DNA of 64,000 nt from an uncultured Oscillospiraceae bacterium (lineage in GTDB: Bacteria; Bacillota; Clostridia; Oscillospirales; Oscillospiraceae): assembly GCA_947624985.1 (NCBI GenBank), contig CANQMO010000006.1, positions 42,238 to 106,237 of the forward strand. The letters run 5' to 3'. Positions 17,216-27,279 of the stretch are shown in pieces (positions within the stretch are counted from its first letter, which is position 1; every line of letters starts with the position of its first letter). The translations under genes were made by a program, and so were the position numbers. The notes below the pieces were generated by a model. That model worked only from the letters and a program-made list of their open reading frames with translations. It did no database searches and had not been told where the DNA came from.

Positions 17216-18265
17216 ATGAAGAAGATCCTTGCGCTTGTGCTGGCGCTGACCATGGTCCTGAGCCTGGGCGCCATCGCTTTTGCGGACGACGAGCCCATCA
17301 AGGTCGGTATCATCAACAACGACCCCAACGAGTCCGGCTACCGCACCGCCAATGTGGCTGACTTCGAGCGCGTTTTCTCCGAGGAGAACGGCTATGAGGC
17401 TCAGACCTTCTACAGCCTGAAGAACGACGAGCAGATCGCCGCCGCTCAGCAGATGATCCAGGGCGACATCGACTTCCTGCTGCTGTCCGCCGCCGCTACC
17501 ACCGGCTGGGACTCCGTCCTCCAGGACGCCCAGACCAACGGCATCCCCGTGATCCTGTTCGACCGCACCATCGACGCTGACGAGAGCCTGTATGTTGCCT
17601 CCGTCGTGTCCGACATGGCCAAGGAAGGCGAGACCGCTGTCACCTGGCTGGCCGATCAGGGCCTGGATGAGTACAACATCATCCACATTCAGGGCACCAT
17701 GGGCTCCGCCGCTCAGGTGGGCCGCACCGGCGCTCTGGACGAGAAGGTCGCCGCTGAGGACAACTGGAACATCGTGACCCAGCAGACCGCCGACTGGAAC
17801 GCTGAGACCGCTCAGCAGATCGTGCAGTCCGTCATCGACTCCGGCGAGGAGTTCAACGTCATCTACGCTGAGAACGACGATATGGCCCGCGGCGCTGTGG
17901 CCGCTCTGGACAAGGCCAACATCACGCACGGCGTTGACGGCGATGTCATCGTCATGGGCTTCGACTGCAACAAGTGGGCTCTTGAGGAAGTGCTCGCCGG
18001 CCGCTGGAACTACGACGGCCAGTGCAACCCCTTCCAGGCTGACACCATCGACGGTATCATCAAGGACCTGATGGCCGGCAACGAGCCCGCCGAGAAGACC
18101 ATCATCATGGAAGAGGTCGGCTTTGACGCCGCCACCATCACCCAGGAAGACATCGACGCCTCCGGCATTGGTGTCGGCTCTGAGGAGATGGCCGAGGACG
18201 CCGAGGAGGAAGCTCCCGCTGACGAGGCTGAGGAGGACGCCGAGGCTGAGGAAGCCGCCGAATAA
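17216..18265 (+). CDS. Sugar ABC transporter substrate-binding protein (pentose/furanose type)
   Basis: 349 residues. A signal peptide ends near AIAFA-DD, followed by a periplasmic-binding type I fold (KVGIINNDPNESGYRTANVADF, VILFDRTIDAD, VIYAENDDMARGAVAALD, VIVMGFDCNKWALEEVLAG). It resembles YtfQ/galactofuranose- and arabinose-type binding proteins. It captures sugar for the permease encoded downstream. Unusually there is no lipobox cysteine, so it is not obviously tethered. The last 27 residues are an acidic Glu/Ala tail. First gene of the operon; codon choice suggests high expression. Confidence 0.87.
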   Translation: MKKILALVLALTMVLSLGAIAFADDEPIKVGIINNDPNESGYRTANVADFERVFSEENGYEAQTFYSLKNDEQIAAAQQMIQGDIDFLLLSAAATTGWDSVLQDAQTNGIPVILFDRTIDADESLYVASVVSDMAKEGETAVTWLADQGLDEYNIIHIQGTMGSAAQVGRTGALDEKVAAEDNWNIVTQQTADWNAETAQQIVQSVIDSGEEFNVIYAENDDMARGAVAALDKANITHGVDGDVIVMGFDCNKWALEEVLAGRWNYDGQCNPFQADTIDGIIKDLMAGNEPAEKTIIMEEVGFDAATITQEDIDASGIGVGSEEMAEDAEEEAPADEAEEDAEAEEAAE

Positions 18266-18285
18266 ATCCCCACAATCTGACACAA

Positions 18286-18321
18286 ACACGCGGTACGGTA
18301 TTTTCATACCGCACCGCGTGT
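18286..18321 (+). terminator. Intercistronic stem-loop after the binding-protein gene
   Basis: ACACGCGGTaCGGTAT pairs with ATACCGcACCGCGTGT (one mismatch) around a TTTC loop. It lies between the binding-protein and ATPase genes, where partial termination or 3'-end protection would give excess binding protein, as is common in ABC operons. Confidence 0.7.
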
Positions 18322-18346
18322 ATTTCTTATCTAGGAGGCGAATGCA

Positions 18347-19861
18347 ATGCAGGAAGGCGCAGTACTGGAATTGCGCGGGATCAGCAAATTCTTCCCCGGC
18401 GTCAAAGCCCTGCAAAACGTGGACTTCACCCTTCGCGCCGGCGAGGTCCACGCGCTCATGGGCGAGAACGGCGCCGGCAAGTCCACCCTTATCAAGTGCC
18501 TGACCGGCGTCTATCCCAAGGACGAGGGCGAGATCTATATGGCCGGCCATGACAAGGCCGTGAACATCCGTTCCCCCCAGGACGCCCAGAACATCGGTAT
18601 CAGCACGGTCTATCAGGAGATCACCCTCTGCCCCAACCTGACGGTGGCGGAGAATATGTACATAGGCCGCACCAAAGGCTCTGTCACCCACTGGAAGCAG
18701 ATGAACCGGGGGGCGGAGAAGATCCTCTCGGAGCTTGGCATCCCGGCGGCACCCGGCCAGCAGCTGTCCAGCTGCTCCATCGCGGTGCAGCAGATGGTGG
18801 CCATCGCCCGGGCGGTGGACATGGACTGCAAGGTCCTGATCCTTGACGAGCCTACCTCCTCTCTGGACGAGTCGGAGGTGGCGAAGCTGTTCAATCTCAT
18901 GCGGGACCTGAAGGCCCGGGGCGTGGGGATCATCTTCGTGACCCACTTCCTGGATCAGGTCTATGAGATCAGCGACCGGATCACGGTCCTGCGGGACGGC
19001 CAGCTGGTGGGCGAATACGTCATTGAGGATATGCCCCGGGTGCAGCTGGTCAGCAAAATGCTGGGCAAGGAGCTGGGAGACATATCCGGTATCAAAGAGC
19101 AGAGCGACGCGTCGGTGGACATGGGCTCCGTGCCGGTGCTGGAGGCGGAGCAGCTTGCCAGCACGGCGGGTATCAAGCCCTTTGACTTCTCCATCCACAA
19201 GGGCGAGGTCAACGGCTTCACGGGCCTTCTGGGCTCCGGCCGCAGCGAGTGCGTCCGGGCCATCTTCGGCGCGGACCGCACCGTGGGCGGCACCATCAAG
19301 ATGAACGGCAAGCCCGTGAAGATCCGTAAGCCTTTGGACGCCATGAAAAACGGCATTGGGTATCTGCCGGAGGACCGGAAGCTGGACGGTATCGTGGGCG
19401 ACCTGTCGGTCCGGGACAACATCATTCTGGCCCTACAGGTGATGAAAGGCTTCTTCAAGCCCTTCAGCCGGGCCCAGGCGGAGGCGTTCGCGGACGAGTA
19501 CATAAAGCTGCTGGAGATCAAGACCGCGTCCTCGGACACCCCCATCAACTCCCTCAGCGGCGGCAACCAGCAAAAGTGCATCGTGGCCCGGTGGCTGCTC
19601 ACCAACCCGGTGTACCTCATTCTGGACGAACCGACCCGCGGTATCGACGTGGGCACCAAGACAGAGATACAGAAGCTGGTCCTTCAGCTGGCCGGCGAGG
19701 GAAAGAGCGTCACGTTCATCTCCTCCGAGACCGATGAGATGCTCAACACCTGCTCCCGGCTCATCGTCATGCGCGACCGGAAGGTCGTGGGCGAGCTGAA
19801 GGGCGCGGACCTGAATCAGGATATGATCATGGCCACCATCGCAGGAGGTGAAGCGCAATGA
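18347..19861 (+). CDS. Sugar ABC transporter, dual ATPase (MglA/AraG/YtfR type)
   Basis: 504 residues with two fused ABC domains. Domain 1 has Walker A GENGAGKSTL and Walker B VLILDEPTSSLD, with a degenerate signature (LSSCSIAVQQ). Domain 2 has the intact signature LSGGNQQK and Walker B LILDEPTRGID, but no standard Walker A. This asymmetry is normal for the CUT2 family. It energises uptake through the two permeases that follow. TAGGAGG lies 8 nt before the ATG. The stop overlaps the next gene by 4 nt. Confidence 0.94.
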   Translation: MQEGAVLELRGISKFFPGVKALQNVDFTLRAGEVHALMGENGAGKSTLIKCLTGVYPKDEGEIYMAGHDKAVNIRSPQDAQNIGISTVYQEITLCPNLTVAENMYIGRTKGSVTHWKQMNRGAEKILSELGIPAAPGQQLSSCSIAVQQMVAIARAVDMDCKVLILDEPTSSLDESEVAKLFNLMRDLKARGVGIIFVTHFLDQVYEISDRITVLRDGQLVGEYVIEDMPRVQLVSKMLGKELGDISGIKEQSDASVDMGSVPVLEAEQLASTAGIKPFDFSIHKGEVNGFTGLLGSGRSECVRAIFGADRTVGGTIKMNGKPVKIRKPLDAMKNGIGYLPEDRKLDGIVGDLSVRDNIILALQVMKGFFKPFSRAQAEAFADEYIKLLEIKTASSDTPINSLSGGNQQKCIVARWLLTNPVYLILDEPTRGIDVGTKTEIQKLVLQLAGEGKSVTFISSETDEMLNTCSRLIVMRDRKVVGELKGADLNQDMIMATIAGGEAQ

Positions 19862-20970
19862 GTACCGAAACAAAGACCCCCGTCAGGAAAGAGAGCCGCA
19901 GCATCGGCGAAATGCTGAAAGGGCTGGTCCGGCAGCAGATGTTCATCCCCGTCGCCGCGCTGCTGGCGCTGGTGCTGTTCAACCTGATCGCCGACCCCTC
20001 GTTTTTCGCCATCAAGCTGGGCACCAACAGCGCCGGTGACCCGGTGCTGACGGGCTACCTGATCACCATTCTGGACAACGCCTCGGAGCTCGTCATCCTG
20101 GCCATCGGCATGACGCTGGTGACGGCGGCCTCCGGCGGACAGGACATCAGCGTGGGCGCCACCATCGCCATCGCCGGCAGCGTGATGTTGCGGGTGCTGT
20201 GCGGTGCCAACGCCTCGTCCACCATGCAGGCCCCCATATGGGTGGCGTTCCTGATCTGCTGTGTGGTGAGCATGCTGTTCGGCGCGTTCAACGGTGTTCT
20301 GGTGGCCTATCTGAAGATACAGCCCATGGTGGCCACGCTGATCCTGTTCACCGCGGGCCGGTCTATCGCCGCCTGGATCAACAACAACCAGCTGCCCATC
20401 ATCAGCGACCCGGTCTTCAGCTACGCGGGCACCTTCATCCCCGGCTGCCCGGTGCCCACGCCCATCTTCATCGCCATCGCGTGCGTGGCGGTCATCTTCC
20501 TGGTCCTGAAATTCACCAACCTGGGCCTGTACACCCAGGCGGTGGGTATCAACGCCCAGTCCTCCCGGCTCAACGGGATCAACCCGGAGAAGATCAAGTT
20601 CCTGGCCTATGTGATCCTGGGCCTGTGCGTGGCCGTGGCGGGCTACATCAAGGTCAGCCGCTTCTCCACCATCAACTACTCCGTGGTGGCCAAGGACATT
20701 GAGATGGACGCCATTCTGGCGGTGGCTCTGGGCGGCAACGCTCTGGGCGGCGGCAAGTTCAACATGGCCGCGTCCATCCTGGGCGCCTATGTTATCCAGT
20801 TTTTGACCACGACGCTGTTCAAGTTCAACGTGAACTCCAGCGCTCTGCCCGCCTACAAGGCCGTGGTCGTGATCATCCTGGTGGTCATGAGCGCGCCCGC
20901 CGTGAAGGCCAAGCTGGGCAGCCTGCACAAGAAAAACGGCTCGGCAAAACCGGCAAAGGAGGCGGCGTGA
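19858..20970 (+). CDS. Sugar ABC transporter permease 1 (YtfT-like)
   Basis: 370 residues with about ten hydrophobic segments and the CUT2 permease signature region (ELVILAIGMTLVTAASGGQDISVGA; AVALGGNALGGGKFN). It pairs with the next gene to form a heteromeric channel, as in the YtfT/YjfF galactofuranose system. Overlaps the ATPase gene by 4 nt. Context argues for L-arabinose, possibly in its furanose form. Confidence 0.92.
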   Translation: MSTETKTPVRKESRSIGEMLKGLVRQQMFIPVAALLALVLFNLIADPSFFAIKLGTNSAGDPVLTGYLITILDNASELVILAIGMTLVTAASGGQDISVGATIAIAGSVMLRVLCGANASSTMQAPIWVAFLICCVVSMLFGAFNGVLVAYLKIQPMVATLILFTAGRSIAAWINNNQLPIISDPVFSYAGTFIPGCPVPTPIFIAIACVAVIFLVLKFTNLGLYTQAVGINAQSSRLNGINPEKIKFLAYVILGLCVAVAGYIKVSRFSTINYSVVAKDIEMDAILAVALGGNALGGGKFNMAASILGAYVIQFLTTTLFKFNVNSSALPAYKAVVVIILVVMSAPAVKAKLGSLHKKNGSAKPAKEAA

Positions 20971-20971
20971 C

Positions 20972-22003
20972 ATGAAAGAGGATAAGACGCTCCTGAAAAA
21001 ACACGGCATGTCCGACACGAACACCCTTCTGACCATCACCATCACGGTATTCGTGCTGATGTATGTGTTCGCCATGGTCTTTCTTAAGGGCGCGTTTTTG
21101 AAGCCCCAGACCTTCTGCAACCTGCTCAACGAGAACGCGGCACTGATCATCCTGGCTTGCGGCATGAGCCTTGTGATGATCACCGGCGGTATCGACATCA
21201 GCGTGGGCTATCTGACCGCGCTGGTGTGCATGAGCTGCGCGGTGCATTTGGACTACGGCGGCGGCAGCGTGCCCACCGCCATGCTTCTGGCGCTGGGTAT
21301 CGGCGTGGCCTTCGGCGTGGTGCAGGGCTTTTTGGTGGCCTATCTGGAGATCCAGCCCTTTATCATCACGCTGGCGGGCATGTTCTTTGCCAAGGGCATG
21401 ACCACCATCGTCAACAATACCCAGTTCAACGTGGCCCACGAGGGCTTCCAGGCCCTGAAGGCCACCCGTATCTATCTCCCTGTCGGTTCGGTGAACCGGC
21501 TGGGCAACTATGTGCCGGCCTATGTGGAGATCGGCGTCATCGTGGCGCTGGTGGTCGTGGCGGTGCTGTTCGTGGTGCTCCGCTGGACCAGGCTCGGCCG
21601 CAGCTTCTACGCCGTGGGCGGCAACAACCAGAGCGCCAACATGCTGGGTATCAACGTCAAACGCAACAAGTTTTACGCCCACCTTCTGTGCAGCATACTG
21701 GCCAGTATCGGCGGCTTCGTGTACTTCCTGCATGTGGGCTCCGGCTCGCCCTCCCACGCCAGCGGTTATGAGATGAACGCCATCGCCTCCTCCATCATCG
21801 GCGGCACGCTGCTGACGGGCGGCGTGGGCAACATCGCCGGCACGTTCTTCGGCGTGCTGAGCCTTGGCACCATCAAGAACATCGTCTCCTCCCTGGGTCT
21901 GGACGAGGCTTGGTGGACTAACATCACCGTGGCCTTCATGATCTGCCTGTTCCTGATCATCCAGAGCGTGGTGCTGATGCGCAAGAACAAGAAAAAGGTG
22001 TGA
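20972..22003 (+). CDS. Sugar ABC transporter permease 2 (YjfF-like)
   Basis: 343 residues with about nine to ten membrane segments. The conserved stretches ILACGMSLVMITGGIDISVG, VGGNNQSANMLGINV and IIGGTLLTGGVGNIAGTFFG are shared with YjfF/RbsC permeases. It starts 1 bp after permease 1, and the kinase gene follows 4 bp later. Together with the binding protein and ATPase it completes a four-gene importer. Confidence 0.92.
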   Translation: MKEDKTLLKKHGMSDTNTLLTITITVFVLMYVFAMVFLKGAFLKPQTFCNLLNENAALIILACGMSLVMITGGIDISVGYLTALVCMSCAVHLDYGGGSVPTAMLLALGIGVAFGVVQGFLVAYLEIQPFIITLAGMFFAKGMTTIVNNTQFNVAHEGFQALKATRIYLPVGSVNRLGNYVPAYVEIGVIVALVVVAVLFVVLRWTRLGRSFYAVGGNNQSANMLGINVKRNKFYAHLLCSILASIGGFVYFLHVGSGSPSHASGYEMNAIASSIIGGTLLTGGVGNIAGTFFGVLSLGTIKNIVSSLGLDEAWWTNITVAFMICLFLIIQSVVLMRKNKKKV

Positions 22004-22007
22004 GCGT

Positions 22008-23543
22008 ATGAGCGACAAAAAACTCTATCTCGGCGTGGAGTTCGGCTCCACCCGTATCAAGGCCGTGGCCATAGACGGGGCGTACCGCCCCGTCTCCACC
22101 GGCGACTACACCTGGGCCAGCACCTATGAAAACGGCGTCTGGACCTACCCGCTGGAGGACGCCTGGACGGGACTGAAAACGGCTCTGTCCGGCGTGGAGC
22201 ACCGGGAGGATATCTGTGCCATGGGCGTTTCCGCCATGATGCACGGGTATTTGGCCTTCGACGCCAACTGGGAGCTGCTGGTGCCCTTCCGCACCTGGCA
22301 GAACACCATCACCGGCCCCGCCGCGGCGGAGCTGACAGCCCTTTTCGGCTTCAATATCCCCCAGCGCTGGAGCATCGCCCACCTGTATCAGGCGGTGCTG
22401 AACGGGGAGGAGCATGTGGACCGTATCGCCCACATCACCACCCTGGCGGGCTATTTCCACCATGCCCTCACCGGCGTGAACGCCGTGGGCGTGGGCGAGG
22501 CCAGCGGCATGTTCCCCATCGCCGCCGGCGGCAAGGGGTACGACGCGGATATGCTGGCGAAATTTGAGACGCTGGCCCGGAGCAAGGGCGTGAAATGGTC
22601 CCTGTCGGACCTGCTGCCGGCGGTGTTGCCGGCGGGGGAGAGCGCGGGCTGTCTTACGGAGGCCGGCGCGGCGCTGCTGGACGGCCTGCTGCCGGCGGGC
22701 ATCCCCCTGGCGCCCCCGGAGGGGGACGCGGGCACCGGCATGACCGCCACCAACGCGGTGGCGCCCCGGACCGGCAACGTGTCCGCCGGTACCAGTATCT
22801 TCTCCATGGTGGTGCTGGAAAAGCCCCTGGCCCATGTCCACGAGGAGATCGACGTGGTGACCACCCCCACGGGCAAGCCCGTGGCCATGGTCCACTGCAA
22901 CAACTGCACCAACGACACCAACGCCTGGGTGGGCGTGCTGCGCGAGACGGCGGCGCTTTTCGGCGCCCAGCCCGACGCCGGCGCGCTCTACACCAAGCTC
23001 TATGAAAAGAGCCTGGAGGGGGACCCGGACTGCGGCGGCGTGCTGGTGTGCAACTATCTGGCTGGGGAGGGCGTGACCCATATGGACGCGGGCCGGCCCC
23101 TGGTGGTCCGGACCCCGGACGCCGCCTTTACCCTGGCGAACTTCTTCCGGGCCCAGCTCTACGCCACCATGTCCACCTTGAAGATCGGCATGGACATTCT
23201 CGCGGAGGAGCATGTGGCCATCGACTCGCTGACCGGCCACGGCGGTCTTTTCAAGACCCCGCTGGTGGGACAGAAGTACATGGCCGCGGCCTGCAACGCC
23301 CCGGTGACCTGCATGGAGACCGCCGGTGAGGGCGGCCCCTACGGCATGGCTCTGCTGGCCGCCTATCTGGTGGATAGGGCCCCGGGCGAGAGCCTGGAGG
23401 ACTATCTGGCCGCCCATGTGTTCGCGGGCGTGACCGGGTCCACCGTGGCGCCGGACCCGGCGGACGTGGCGGGCTTCACCGCCTATATCCGCCGGTACAG
23501 GGCGCTGCTGGACGTGGAGCGGACCGCGGTCGGGAAGCTGTAA
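22008..23543 (+). CDS. FGGY-family carbohydrate kinase, likely ribulokinase
   Basis: 511 residues. The N-terminal FGGY domain starts YLGVEFGSTRIKAVAID with the phosphate loop. The C-terminal domain has GNVSAGTSIFSMVV, GGVLVCNYLAGEGVTHMDAGRP and ETAGEGGPYGMALLAAYL. It is not the classic AraB sequence type, but it sits directly between the transporter and araA/araD. Phosphorylation of L-ribulose to L-ribulose-5-phosphate is the step that would otherwise be missing. The assignment is by context, hence no symbol. Confidence 0.85.
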   Translation: MSDKKLYLGVEFGSTRIKAVAIDGAYRPVSTGDYTWASTYENGVWTYPLEDAWTGLKTALSGVEHREDICAMGVSAMMHGYLAFDANWELLVPFRTWQNTITGPAAAELTALFGFNIPQRWSIAHLYQAVLNGEEHVDRIAHITTLAGYFHHALTGVNAVGVGEASGMFPIAAGGKGYDADMLAKFETLARSKGVKWSLSDLLPAVLPAGESAGCLTEAGAALLDGLLPAGIPLAPPEGDAGTGMTATNAVAPRTGNVSAGTSIFSMVVLEKPLAHVHEEIDVVTTPTGKPVAMVHCNNCTNDTNAWVGVLRETAALFGAQPDAGALYTKLYEKSLEGDPDCGGVLVCNYLAGEGVTHMDAGRPLVVRTPDAAFTLANFFRAQLYATMSTLKIGMDILAEEHVAIDSLTGHGGLFKTPLVGQKYMAAACNAPVTCMETAGEGGPYGMALLAAYLVDRAPGESLEDYLAAHVFAGVTGSTVAPDPADVAGFTAYIRRYRALLDVERTAVGKL

Positions 23544-23556
23544 GGAGGACGACATT

Positions 23557-25029
23557 TTGAGAAAATACGAATTCTGGTTCGTGGTAGGCAGCCAGTTCCT
23601 GTACGGCCCCGAGGTCCTTCAGACCGTGGAGGCCCGGGCAAAGGAGATGGCGGCGGAGATGAGCGGGGCCCTGCCCTATCCTCTGGTCTACAAGGTGACC
23701 GCCAAGACCAACAAGGAGATCGCCGATGTGGTCAAAGAGGCCAATCATGACGACGCCTGCGCCGGTATCATCACCTGGTGCCACACCTTCTCCCCCAGCA
23801 AGATGTGGATCAACGGCCTGGCCGCGCTGCAAAAGCCCTACTGCCACTTTGCCACCCAATACAACAAAGAGATCCCCAATGACGAGATCGACATGGACTT
23901 CATGAATCTGAACCAGGCCGCCCACGGCGACCGGGAGCACGGATTCATCGCCGCCCGGCTGCGCATGCCCCGGAAGGTCATCGCCGGGTACTGGAAGGAC
24001 GAAAAGGTCCGCGAACGTATCGGCAGCTGGATGAAGACCGCCGTGGGCGTGGCCGTGTCCAGGAGCATGAAGGTCATGCGCTTCGGGGACAACATGCGGG
24101 AGGTGGCCGTCACCGAGGGCGACAAGGTAGAGGTCCAGACCAAGCTGGGCTGGCAGGTGAACACCTGGGCCGTGGGCGATCTGGTGAAGGAGATGAACGC
24201 GGTCACGGAGGACGAGATCGACGCGCTGGTGGCCGAGTACCAGGCCAGCTACGACGTGGCCACCGATAACGCCGCCGCCATCCGCTACCAGGCCCGAGAG
24301 GAGATCGCCATCAAGAAGATGATGGACGCCGAGGGCTGCCGGGCCTTTGCCAACACGTTCCAGGACCTGTACGGCATGGAGCAGCTTCCCGGCCTGGCCA
24401 GCCAGCACCTGATGGCCCAGGGCTACGGTTACGGCGGCGAGGGCGACTGGAAGGTGTCCGCCATGACCGCCATCATGAAGGCCATGGGCGAGGGCGGCAA
24501 CGGAGCCTCTGGCTTCATGGAGGATTACACCTACCATCTGGTGGAGGGCCAGGAGTACTCTCTGGGCGCCCACATGCTGGAGGTGTGCCCCTCTCTGGCC
24601 GCCGGCAAGCCCCGGATCGAGACCCACCACCTGGGTATCGGCATGAACGAGAAGGACCCGGCCCGGCTGGTGTTCGAGGGCAAGGCCGGTCCCGCCATCG
24701 TGGTGAGCCTGATCGATATGGGCGGGCGGCTGCGGCTGGTCTGCCAGGACATCGAGGCGGTCAAGCCCATCATGCCCATGCCCAACCTGCCCGTGGCACG
24801 GGTGATGTGGCGGGCCATGCCGGACCTTTTGACCGGCGTGGAGTGCTGGATCACGGCGGGCGGCGCCCACCACACGGTGCTCAGCTACGACGTGACCGCC
24901 GGGCAGATGAAGGACTGGGCGAACATGATGGGCATCGAGTTCGTCCACATCAGCAAAGACACCACGGTGGAGGGTCTGGAAAAGGAGCTTTTCTGGAACG
25001 ACATCGCCTGGAAGCTGAAAGCCATTTAA
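23557..25029 (+). CDS. araA: L-arabinose isomerase
   Basis: 490 residues, normal for AraA. It converts L-arabinose to L-ribulose in the cytoplasm using Mn2+. Signature segments are [63 protein letters not shown] and [18 protein letters not shown], with metal-site residues of the family. The start codon is TTG at 23557, supported by AAGGAGG 7-8 nt upstream. It is followed by a 28-bp perfect palindrome before araD. Confidence 0.96.
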   Translation: MRKYEFWFVVGSQFLYGPEVLQTVEARAKEMAAEMSGALPYPLVYKVTAKTNKEIADVVKEANHDDACAGIITWCHTFSPSKMWINGLAALQKPYCHFATQYNKEIPNDEIDMDFMNLNQAAHGDREHGFIAARLRMPRKVIAGYWKDEKVRERIGSWMKTAVGVAVSRSMKVMRFGDNMREVAVTEGDKVEVQTKLGWQVNTWAVGDLVKEMNAVTEDEIDALVAEYQASYDVATDNAAAIRYQAREEIAIKKMMDAEGCRAFANTFQDLYGMEQLPGLASQHLMAQGYGYGGEGDWKVSAMTAIMKAMGEGGNGASGFMEDYTYHLVEGQEYSLGAHMLEVCPSLAAGKPRIETHHLGIGMNEKDPARLVFEGKAGPAIVVSLIDMGGRLRLVCQDIEAVKPIMPMPNLPVARVMWRAMPDLLTGVECWITAGGAHHTVLSYDVTAGQMKDWANMMGIEFVHISKDTTVEGLEKELFWNDIAWKLKAI

Positions 25030-25037
25030 ACCGGATC

Positions 25038-25065
25038 GCCGCCGGGCAGGATCCTGCCCGGCGGC
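25038..25065 (+). repeat. 28-bp perfect palindrome between araA and araD
   Basis: GCCGCCGGGCAGGA is followed directly by its reverse complement, giving a perfect 28-bp inverted repeat within the 58-bp araA-araD gap. There is no T-run, so it is more likely an mRNA processing or stabilising hairpin than a strong terminator. Confidence 0.75.
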
Positions 25066-25087
25066 CGTTACAAGAGGAAGTGAAGCC

Positions 25088-25786
25088 ATGCTTGAAGATC
25101 TGAAAAAAACGGTTTTGGAGGCCAACCTGCTTCTGCCGAAGCACGGCCTCGTCACATTCACCTGGGGCAATGTGTCCGGCATAGACCGGGCGTCCGGCCT
25201 GGTGGTCATCAAGCCCTCCGGGGTGGAATATGACGGCATGCAGGCCGAGGACATGGTGGTGGTGGACCTGGACGGCAACCGGGTGGAGGGGAAGTACAAG
25301 CCCTCCAGCGACACGCCCACCCACCTGGCGCTGTATAAGGCGTTCCCCGCTCTGGGGGGCGTGGTCCACACCCACAGCCGCTGGGCGGCCAGCTTTGCCC
25401 AGGCCGGGCGGGGCATCCCCGCCTATGGCACCACCCAGGGGGACTACTTCTACGGCGAGATCCCCTGCACCCGAAAAATGACGCCGGAGGAGATCGGCAA
25501 CGGAAAGTATGAGCTGGAGACCGGCAACGTCATCGTCGAGACGTTCCGGACCCGGCACATCGACCCGGCCCAGGTGCCCGCCGTGCTGGTGTACAGCCAC
25601 GGGCCCTTCGCCTGGGGGACCGACGCCATGAACGCGGTCCACAACGCGGTGGTGCTGGAGGAGGTGGCCTTTATGGCCTTCCACGCCCTGGCGCTGACCC
25701 CGGACCTGCCCCCCATGCAGCAGGAGCTGCTGGATAAACACTATCTGCGCAAGCACGGCCCCGGCGCCTATTACGGCCAGGGCTGA
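25088..25786 (+). CDS. araD: L-ribulose-5-phosphate 4-epimerase
   Basis: 232 residues, typical AraD. It epimerises L-ribulose-5-P to D-xylulose-5-P, feeding the pentose phosphate pathway. Class II aldolase/epimerase motifs: [20 protein letters not shown], the Zn ligands in [18 protein letters not shown], and [19 protein letters not shown] precedes the ATG. Last gene of the arabinose operon. Confidence 0.95.
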   Translation: MLEDLKKTVLEANLLLPKHGLVTFTWGNVSGIDRASGLVVIKPSGVEYDGMQAEDMVVVDLDGNRVEGKYKPSSDTPTHLALYKAFPALGGVVHTHSRWAASFAQAGRGIPAYGTTQGDYFYGEIPCTRKMTPEEIGNGKYELETGNVIVETFRTRHIDPAQVPAVLVYSHGPFAWGTDAMNAVHNAVVLEEVAFMAFHALALTPDLPPMQQELLDKHYLRKHGPGAYYGQG

Positions 25787-25806
25787 GCGCGTCCGCTCAC
25801 AGCGAA

Positions 25807-25828
25807 CGGCCCCCGGAAACGGGGGCCG
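25807..25828 (+). terminator. Terminator of the arabinose operon
   Basis: CGGCCCCCG and CGGGGGCCG pair around a GAAA tetraloop, followed by an AT-rich tail, between araD and the MATE gene. Confidence 0.65.
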
Positions 25829-25853
25829 CACAGTTATTTTCCCGGAGGACCCA

Positions 25854-27227
25854 ATGGAAAAAGACAACGCATTTCTCGGTACGGAGCCGGTGGGAAAGCT
25901 CCTGTTCAGGCTGGCCATCCCCACCATCGCGGCCCAGCTGATCAACATGCTCTACAACATCGTGGACCGGATCTACATCGGCCACATGCCCGAAAACGGG
26001 GACCTGGCCCTGACGGGCGTGGGGGTGTGCATGCCCATCATCATGTTCATCTCCGCTTTCGCGGCCCTCATCAGTGCCGGAGGCGCGCCCAGGGCGTCCA
26101 TCTACATGGGCCGGGGCGACAACGACACGGCGGAAAAGACCATGGGCAGCTGCTTCAGCTTACAGCTGGTCATCTCCGCGGTGCTGACGGCGGCGCTGCT
26201 GCTGTGGGCCCGGCCCATGCTGCTGGCCTTCGGCGCCAGCGGGAACACCATAGAGTACGCCGTGGCCTACATACGGCTCTACGCCGTAGGAACGGTGTTC
26301 GTACAGATCACCCTGGGCATGAACGCCTACATCACCGCCCAGGGCTTCGCCCGGACGGGGATGCTGACCGTGCTGATCGGCGCGGTGTGCAACATCGTGC
26401 TGGACCCGGTGTTCATCTTCCTGCTGGGCATGGGGGTCCGGGGCGCGGCGCTGGCCACGGTGCTGAGCCAGGGGGTGTCCTGCGTGTGGGTGGTGTGCTT
26501 CCTGAGCGGGAAAAAGAGCATACTGCGCCTGAAAAAGAACACGCTTCCCATCCGGATGAAGCTGGCGCTGCCCTGCGTGGCTCTGGGGACGGCCACCTTC
26601 ATCATGCAGGCCAGCGAGAGCGTCATCTCCGTGTGCTTCAACTCGTCGCTGCTGAAGTACGGCGGCGACATCGCCGTGGGCAGCATGACCATCCTGACCA
26701 GCGTGATGCAGTTCGCCATGATGCCCTTGCAGGGGCTGGGGCAGGGGGCCCAGCCCATCACCAGCTACAACTACGGCGCGGGCAACGCGGCGCGGGTGAA
26801 GCAGATATTCCGGCTGCTTCTGGCGGTGAGCCTGACCTATTCCATCACGCTTTGGGCGCTTATCATGGCCTTTCCCCGGCTGTTCGCGGGCATTTTCACC
26901 CCGGACGCGGCGCTGCTGGACTTCACGGGGAAGGCGCTGCGCGTCTACTGCGGGGCCGCGCTGTTGTTTGGTATCCAGATCGCCTGTCAGATGACCTTCG
27001 TGTCCCTGGGCAACGCCAAGGCGTCGGTGACCGTGGCGGTGGTGCGCAAGTTCGTGCTGCTGCTGCCGCTGATCTATCTCATGCCTCTGCTGATGGCCGA
27101 CAAGACCATGGCGGTCTACACCGCCGAGCCGGTGGCGGACGTCATCGCCGTCACCTTCACGGCCATACTGTTCGCCGGGCAGTTCAAAAAGGCGATACGG
27201 GAGATATCCGCGCCCAACGGGAAATGA
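25854..27227 (+). CDS. MATE-family multidrug/metabolite exporter
   Basis: 457 residues with twelve membrane segments. The DinF/NorM-like opening is LGTEPVGKLLFRLAIPTIAAQLINMLYNIVDRIYIG, and the second half repeats the pattern (PLQGLGQGAQPITSYNYGAGN). Such proteins export cationic compounds by Na+ or H+ antiport. GGAGGAC precedes the ATG. It lies between two terminators, so it appears monocistronic. Substrate unknown. Confidence 0.92.
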   Translation: MEKDNAFLGTEPVGKLLFRLAIPTIAAQLINMLYNIVDRIYIGHMPENGDLALTGVGVCMPIIMFISAFAALISAGGAPRASIYMGRGDNDTAEKTMGSCFSLQLVISAVLTAALLLWARPMLLAFGASGNTIEYAVAYIRLYAVGTVFVQITLGMNAYITAQGFARTGMLTVLIGAVCNIVLDPVFIFLLGMGVRGAALATVLSQGVSCVWVVCFLSGKKSILRLKKNTLPIRMKLALPCVALGTATFIMQASESVISVCFNSSLLKYGGDIAVGSMTILTSVMQFAMMPLQGLGQGAQPITSYNYGAGNAARVKQIFRLLLAVSLTYSITLWALIMAFPRLFAGIFTPDAALLDFTGKALRVYCGAALLFGIQIACQMTFVSLGNAKASVTVAVVRKFVLLLPLIYLMPLLMADKTMAVYTAEPVADVIAVTFTAILFAGQFKKAIREISAPNGK

Positions 27228-27235
27228 TAAGGAAA

Positions 27236-27279
27236 AATAAACGAAGGCCGGCGGACAGACCCGCCGGCCTTCGTTTATT
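27236..27279. terminator. Bidirectional terminator between MATE gene and psd
   Basis: AATAAACGAAGGCCGGCGG (27236-27254) pairs with its complement at 27261-27279 around a 6-nt loop, giving a 19-bp stem with A/T-rich ends suited to termination in both directions. Confidence 0.85.

Noticed and set aside
17168-19198. 676-aa minus-strand ORF opposite the arabinose ABC genes
   Set aside because: Mirror-frame artefact of highly biased codons in the binding-protein and ATPase genes.
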